This document shows positions 11,871-15,493 of a stretch of 15,493 bases of DNA, piece by piece. The translations under genes were made by a program, and so were the position numbers. The stretch lies in assembly GCA_030695725.1 (NCBI GenBank), contig JAUYPN010000033.1:1-15493 (forward strand), in the 5' to 3' direction. Within the stretch, counting starts at the first letter, position 1, and the number at the start of each line of letters is the position of its first letter. The notes beneath the pieces are model-generated. The model had not been told where the DNA came from. It saw nothing but the letters and a program-made list of their open reading frames with translations, and ran no database searches. Source of the DNA: Candidatus Omnitrophota bacterium. Its GTDB lineage: Bacteria > Omnitrophota > Gorgyraeia > 2-01-FULL-45-10.

Positions 11871-13592
11871 ATGACACTCACCGAACTTAAAGAAATTATC
11901 CAATCACTTACCGATTCCGGTTCGGATACGACACATGTTGAAGTAAAGGCATGCCGTGAAGGTTTCCCGCGTAGAATATGGGAAACTATTTCGGCCTTCG
12001 CCAATACGCCGGGTGGCGGCGTTATTATTCTTGGTATTAGCGAGACGCAGGATGGTATAGATCTGACGGGTGTAAAGAATCCCGCAAAACATCAAAGCGA
12101 CTTAGCTTCATTATGCGATCAAATGATTCCTCCTCTCCGTCCCCTGATCGAGATACACAAGTACGAGGGGAAGAATTTTGTGACAGCAGAAATTCCGGAA
12201 GTGTCATATAAAGATAAGCCCTGTTATTATAAAGGGTCCGGCATTATGTCCGGCTCCTTTATTCGTGTGGCCGATGGAGATAGAAAGCTTACACAGTATG
12301 AAGTTCAGGGGTTTCTCGATGGGCAAGGCCAGCCGCTCTATGATATTGAGCCCGTGCCGGAAAGCGCGCCGGAGGATCTAGACAATAATCTTGTTGCTTC
12401 TTTTTTGCGACGGATAAAAGAGAAATATCCTAAGGTTGCTCAATGGGCTGATCATAGAATATTGCGAACCTACCGTGTTATTACTGATGTCGATGGCCAG
12501 CCGCGTCTAACACTTGGAGGAGCTCTGTGCCTTGCGGACTATCCTCAAAAGTTCTTTCCATGCCTGGTAATGCATGTTTTGGTGTATCCCTCAACCGGAG
12601 GAAAGCAGGAAGGAGATCGAGGCGAGCGGTTGCTTGATAATGTAAAGGTTGAAGGGCCGCTTATTCGCGCTGTCCCTGAAGCAATTCAGGTAATAAAGAG
12701 GAATTTGCAGAAGAGGATCTTTGTAAAAGGCCTTTTTCGGGAAGATGTGCTTGAATATCCCGAAATTTTCTTAAGAGAAGCTCTCGTAAACGCCATAGGC
12801 CACAGAGACTATGCTCCTTTGGCACGGGGCTCAGCCGTGCAAATAAAGATATTCCCGGATAGGGTTGAGATTGCAAATCCAGGAGGCCTTTTTGGCCCGG
12901 TTACAGAAGAACGGCTTGGTGAACACGGTCTGCAGGCGACCCGTAATTCGCACTTAATGAAATTACTGGAAGATGCTCCCGTTCCGGGAGAAGAAAGAGT
13001 GCTTTGCGAAAATAGAGGAACAGGTATTCCTGCTATGGTTAACGCTTTGATACGGGCCGGGATGGAACCACCGGAATTTTGTGATATGCGGACCCAATTT
13101 AAAGTGATATGTTCAAATCAGGCTATCTTTGATAAGCAGACCCTTGCGTGGCTTGAGCAGTATAAAAATGTCGATCTTTCAGATAGGCAGCGTTTTGCTC
13201 TTGCTTATTTGAGGCATAAAGAGAAACTTACAAATTCCGAATATTGCCGAATGAATGACTGTGATTCACGAATTGCGTCTCGCGAATTAAATGAATTGGT
13301 GAGGGACAAAATCGTATTGCAGCACGGTACGCGTCGATGGACCTATTACACAATATTGGAGCGAGAAAAAGAGACGCCAATGCATAAAGTAAAACGGAAA
13401 GATAGGCGTGAGGACATACTTACTTATATCCATCAACATCAACCCGTTACACGGCGACAGATTCAGACCTCATTGAATGTAAGTGCCCAGGCGATCTTAT
13501 ACTGGCTGCGAAAACTAATGAAAGAAAAGAAGATAATTTCAACCACTACGTCGACAAGAGACAGAAAGACAAAGTATACAATATATAATTAG
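11871..13592 (+). CDS. Schlafen-AlbA / GHKL ATP-binding regulator with C-terminal winged helices
   Basis: The 573-residue protein has three parts. Residues about 15-150 match the Schlafen AlbA_2 domain: 'HVEVKACREG', 'ISAFANTPGGGVIILGISE' and 'GSFIRVADGDRKLT'. Residues about 290-400 match the GHKL-type ATPase module found in these proteins, with 'LREALVNAIGHRDY' (301-314) holding the N-box and 'ENRGTGIPAM' (from 380) as a glycine loop. The C-terminus carries two helix-turn-helix-like segments ('LTNSEYCRMNDCDSRIASRE' and 'PVTRRQIQTSLNVSAQAILY'). Family members are often annotated as putative transcriptional regulators and occur near restriction and defence genes. Here an HsdR-type fragment follows. 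Its own promoter carries twin operators, so autoregulation is likely (inferred). The GGAG site is 12 bases from the ATG, rather far. Confidence 0.85.
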   Translation: MTLTELKEIIQSLTDSGSDTTHVEVKACREGFPRRIWETISAFANTPGGGVIILGISETQDGIDLTGVKNPAKHQSDLASLCDQMIPPLRPLIEIHKYEGKNFVTAEIPEVSYKDKPCYYKGSGIMSGSFIRVADGDRKLTQYEVQGFLDGQGQPLYDIEPVPESAPEDLDNNLVASFLRRIKEKYPKVAQWADHRILRTYRVITDVDGQPRLTLGGALCLADYPQKFFPCLVMHVLVYPSTGGKQEGDRGERLLDNVKVEGPLIRAVPEAIQVIKRNLQKRIFVKGLFREDVLEYPEIFLREALVNAIGHRDYAPLARGSAVQIKIFPDRVEIANPGGLFGPVTEERLGEHGLQATRNSHLMKLLEDAPVPGEERVLCENRGTGIPAMVNALIRAGMEPPEFCDMRTQFKVICSNQAIFDKQTLAWLEQYKNVDLSDRQRFALAYLRHKEKLTNSEYCRMNDCDSRIASRELNELVRDKIVLQHGTRRWTYYTILEREKETPMHKVKRKDRREDILTYIHQHQPVTRRQIQTSLNVSAQAILYWLRKLMKEKKIISTTTSTRDRKTKYTIYN

Positions 13593-13620
13593 TGGTCCCG
13601 ATAAGTATTAGGAAAACAAA

Positions 13621-13875
13621 ATGGCCAAAGAAGCGCAGGCTCGTATAAAAATCAATAAACTACTCGAAGAATCAGGATGGCGGTTCGAGACGGATAAGGC
13701 AGGCCCTGCCAGTATCCGGCTTGAAGCTGGCGTGAAATTCTCCGAGTTAGGTAATGACTTTGAAAATGCAGAAACGCATGACAAGCGTCGAGATGCCATA
13801 GATTTTCTTCTGCTTGATAAAGATGGCCGTGCGCTTGTTGTTGTTGCCGGTAATTCCGGGGGACACAATACATAA
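13621..13875 (+). pseudogene. Type I restriction HsdR N-terminal fragment, truncated at a palindrome
   Basis: The 84 residues begin 'MAKEAQARIKINKLLEESGW', the characteristic start of HsdR-type (EcoEI-like) restriction subunits, which are normally about 800-1000 residues. The PD-(D/E)xK nuclease begins normally with D61 in 'AIDFLLLDKDGRALVVV', where intact relatives continue with an E-A-K catalytic strand. Here the reading passes into AGNSGGHNT, encoded by the left arm of the palindrome at 13849-13910, which also supplies the stop codon. The rest of the nuclease and all helicase domains are missing, so it cannot be active. AGGAAA precedes the ATG. It lies 28 bases after the AlbA/GHKL gene, consistent with a decayed restriction locus. 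Confidence 0.75.
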
Positions 13876-13910
13876 TTCACTAATTAAGTAATGTGTCCCC
13901 GGAATTCACC
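13849..13910. repeat. Large REP-like palindrome interrupting the HsdR fragment
   Basis: The left arm (13849-13871, core AATTCCGGGGGACACAATAC) and right arm (13888-13910, core GTAATGTGTCCCCGGAATT) are inverse complements except for two single-base differences and one mismatch. The loop is 16 bases and AT-rich. The CCGGGGACACA core recalls palindromes mobilised by IS200-like RAYT transposases, from memory of similar genomes. No transposase is present here. Confidence 0.75.
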
Positions 13911-13978
13911 CAAAAGGCGGTTCGAACGGTACTAAGAACACACCGCCATATTTTTACCGAAAATAGGAGGGCATGGAA

Positions 13979-14239
13979 ATGGCGTCCAGAAAAAATTTTA
14001 CGGCAGAAGAGGCAAAAAAAACCGGCGATAGATTGGGTATCGAATGGGACAAATTCGATGTTGACCAGTTCATGAGAGGCATGAACGTGGAGCTGGAACA
14101 CGGCCTTCGTGATCCGTCGACCAACGTCAGCAATGATGATCCCACGATCACCGGCAAGATCGCTCTGGCTCATTTAAACGAAATCCCCGATTATTATGAC
14201 AGGCTTGAAAAGATGGAAGAAGAAGCCGGGGCGGATTAA
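13979..14239 (+). CDS. DUF5661-type small protein
   Basis: The 86-residue protein carries 'GIEWDKFDVDQFMRGMNVEL' followed by EHG, then 'KIALAHLNEIPDYYDRLEKM'. The combination F-x-x-G-M-x-x-E-x-E-H-G and H-L-x-E-x-P-D-Y-Y-x-R-L is the signature I associate with DUF5661, a family without known activity. Conserved His, Glu and Asp residues could bind a metal, but this is a guess. AGGAGG (13965-13970) is eight bases before ATG 13979 and only two before ATG 13973, so the later start is preferred. Its higher GC content and codon use are closer to the left part of the window than to its accessory neighbours. Confidence 0.8.
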   Translation: MASRKNFTAEEAKKTGDRLGIEWDKFDVDQFMRGMNVELEHGLRDPSTNVSNDDPTITGKIALAHLNEIPDYYDRLEKMEEEAGAD

Positions 14240-14314
14240 AGAAAATTAAGAAGGTTACAGGAAAGAACAGGATCGCAAAATGTAACGGTGCAGTATTGAT
14301 ATAGGGGGTTTGCA

Positions 14315-14419
14315 GTGGGAATTTACAAAGATTGGTGTGGATTCGGTAAAAGAACAAAGAGCGTATCGGGCCAGAAGATAATTAAGCGAAAGATGGTGCA
14401 GGCGATGGTCAAAAAATAA
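14315..14419 (+). CDS. Candidate 34-residue basic small protein
   Basis: GTG 14315 is preceded six bases upstream by AGGGGG and opens a frame of 34 codons (MGIYKDWCGFGKRTKSVSGQ, then KIIKRKMVQAMVKK) ending in TAA 14417-14419. Ten of the residues are Lys or Arg and only one is acidic, as in small nucleic-acid- or membrane-binding peptides. It is supported only by spacing and composition and could be chance. Confidence 0.35.
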   Translation: MGIYKDWCGFGKRTKSVSGQKIIKRKMVQAMVKK

Positions 14420-14446
14420 TCCTTGTTAAGATATAAAAAAGTAATA

Positions 14447-14474
14447 TTGACTACTATTGTTTATATGGTACAAT
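14447..14474 (+). promoter_or_regulatory. Promoter of the Ig-repeat protein gene
   Basis: TTGACT (14447-14452), 16 bases, TACAAT (14469-14474). It gives a leader of about 100 bases before the ATG at 14585 that includes the hairpin at 14496-14520. Confidence 0.65.
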
Positions 14475-14495
14475 CATAGTAAAAGGAAGATATAG

Positions 14496-14520
14496 CCCCA
14501 TTCATAATTCAATAATGGGG
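14496..14520 (+). terminator. Leader hairpin, attenuator-like
   Basis: CCCCATT (14496-14502) pairs with AATGGGG (14514-14520) around an 11-base loop and is followed by ATATTTT. It may act as a weak terminator or attenuator in the leader of the downstream secreted-protein gene. Confidence 0.45.
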
Positions 14521-14584
14521 ATATTTTGGCTAATGTTATTAAATATATTTAGTAAGTACTATTTTTTAAGACAAGGCTCGCTAT

Positions 14585-15493
14585 ATGATGCTAAAAATAT
14601 TTGGATTGCTATGCGCCTCTGCTCTAAAGAAGATCACTGTAGTATCCGTAGCGAGAGTCCTATTCCCTGTGTCCTTTATCGTCTCAACTTCATTGTTTCC
14701 GCCTTACGATTTTCCATATGCGTCTCAACCCACTGTGTTGTCTCTCCCCGCGTCTCATATCCCCGGTACGATTAAGAGGGCAGATACGTTACAGGCTGAG
14801 GCATACTCACTACCGCCCATGGCGGCATTTCAAAGAGTCGACTCTATTAAACCGATCCATTATGAAAACTCAGTCTCTTTTAATGAAACCGCCACGACTG
14901 TGACCTATCAGCCGGAAACTGTTACCTATCTACCGGAAGAAGATAGTCAGCCGGATACGCCTCAGGAAAGTCTTGTTTTGCTCCCCACGGCTTCTTCTCA
15001 TCCGGCGGTTCCGGAGGTAACCGAGGAGGCGGTAGCGCAGGACACGGCCCAATCGGGAACTGCGATTCTATTGGGAGCCCCTTATCCGTTGGCAAGCTAC
15101 GATACTACAGGCCAGCCATTGGAAGGAGGCACAAGTTCCGCCGGCGGGTCGGAGCCCGGCACCGAAATGCCCGATACAACCGCTCCGATCATTGAAATAA
15201 TTTCACCGGCAAATAACTCATACACTAAAGCAACCCCAATTGTTGCGCAATATACCGTAGACGGCGCAGGCATGACAAAAAATGTCGATCTGGCGGAAGG
15301 GGCTAACACCATAACTATCACCGAGACCGACGCCTCCGGCAACGCGGGAAGCGCCTCGGTGAACGTCACGCTCGACACAATAGCTCCCCTTATTGAAATA
15401 ACCTATCCCGCAGACGGAAGCGTCCTGACGTCCACTCCTGTCACGGTAATATACACCGTCGACGGCGTGGAAAAGACCAAAGACGCCGCCCTG
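14585..15493 (+). CDS. Secreted Ig-like repeat protein (5' part, continues beyond window)
   Basis: The frame is open for 303 codons from ATG 14585 to the window edge. AAGG (14573-14576) is eight bases upstream, and an in-frame TAA at 14567 limits the start. The first 40 residues carry a hydrophobic segment (ITVVSVARVLFPVSFIVSTS) that fits a signal peptide or anchor. Residues about 45-195 are Pro/Thr/Ser/Glu-rich and probably an extended stalk. Then come Ig-like repeats: the first starts at D197 ('DTTAPIIEIISPANNSYTK') and the second at D264 ('DTIAPLIEITYPADGSVLTS'), 67 residues apart, with 'YTVDG' in both and 'ASGNAGSASV' at the end of the first. The D-T-x-A-P-x-I-E-I opener is typical of bacterial Ig-like domains of surface adhesins. 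Function inferred as cell-surface or matrix protein. Confidence 0.8.
   Translation, partial: MMLKIFGLLCASALKKITVVSVARVLFPVSFIVSTSLFPPYDFPYASQPTVLSLPASHIPGTIKRADTLQAEAYSLPPMAAFQRVDSIKPIHYENSVSFNETATTVTYQPETVTYLPEEDSQPDTPQESLVLLPTASSHPAVPEVTEEAVAQDTAQSGTAILLGAPYPLASYDTTGQPLEGGTSSAGGSEPGTEMPDTTAPIIEIISPANNSYTKATPIVAQYTVDGAGMTKNVDLAEGANTITITETDASGNAGSASVNVTLDTIAPLIEITYPADGSVLTSTPVTVIYTVDGVEKTKDAAL

Noticed and set aside
14515..14903. Two forward frames overlapping the start of the Ig-repeat gene
   Set aside because: The frame from 14585 continues as a clear secreted repeat protein; the others show no protein pattern.

Overview
The window reads as a piece of chromosome from an uncultured Gram-negative-type bacterium. 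The mix of families (stand-alone PilT-like ATPase, GGDEF protein with an SH3-like tail, cobalamin-type radical SAM, MNT/HEPN pair, strand-repeat proteins) and the strong purine-rich ribosome sites suggest an Omnitrophota-like lineage. That assignment is an inference from memory of such genomes and is not proven by any marker gene here.

Left end (1-1118): two toxin-antitoxin-like loci back to back. A partial RelE/ParE-like gene leaves the window to the left, driven by a near-consensus promoter whose -10 lies in a palindrome. A winged-helix plus MNT-nucleotidyltransferase gene runs right, also with a promoter/palindrome pair. Its HEPN partner has lost its middle and is a pseudogene.

Core block (1201-10785, all on +): a radical SAM protein, a PilT-like ATPase lacking the usual Walker B glutamate, and a small acidic-then-basic protein each follow a promoter of the same unusual design: a 15-base GCARTTGYTTTGCYT element at -35, 17 bases, then TATRAT. 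The third promoter probably drives a chain of a membrane GGDEF protein, a two-helix membrane protein, a small protein and a lipoprotein. Then come a DEDDh exonuclease, a protein made almost entirely of about ten 30-residue strand repeats, a single-domain response regulator, a membrane histidine kinase and a second response regulator. The block looks like signalling and cell-surface machinery under shared control.

From 10794: a tRNA-Ser(CGA) is followed at once by four consecutive bulged hairpins with 15-16 base loops. From here to about 14420 the DNA is accessory in character: a winged-helix gene, a small WIPK-motif protein, a Schlafen-AlbA/GHKL ATP-binding regulator with a two-operator promoter, an HsdR-type restriction fragment cut off at a large palindrome, and a DUF5661 gene. 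This may be a decayed island next to the tRNA gene, but no second attachment copy is visible.

Right end (14447-15493): a promoter, a leader hairpin and the 5' part of a long secreted protein with tandem Ig-like repeats, running out of the window.
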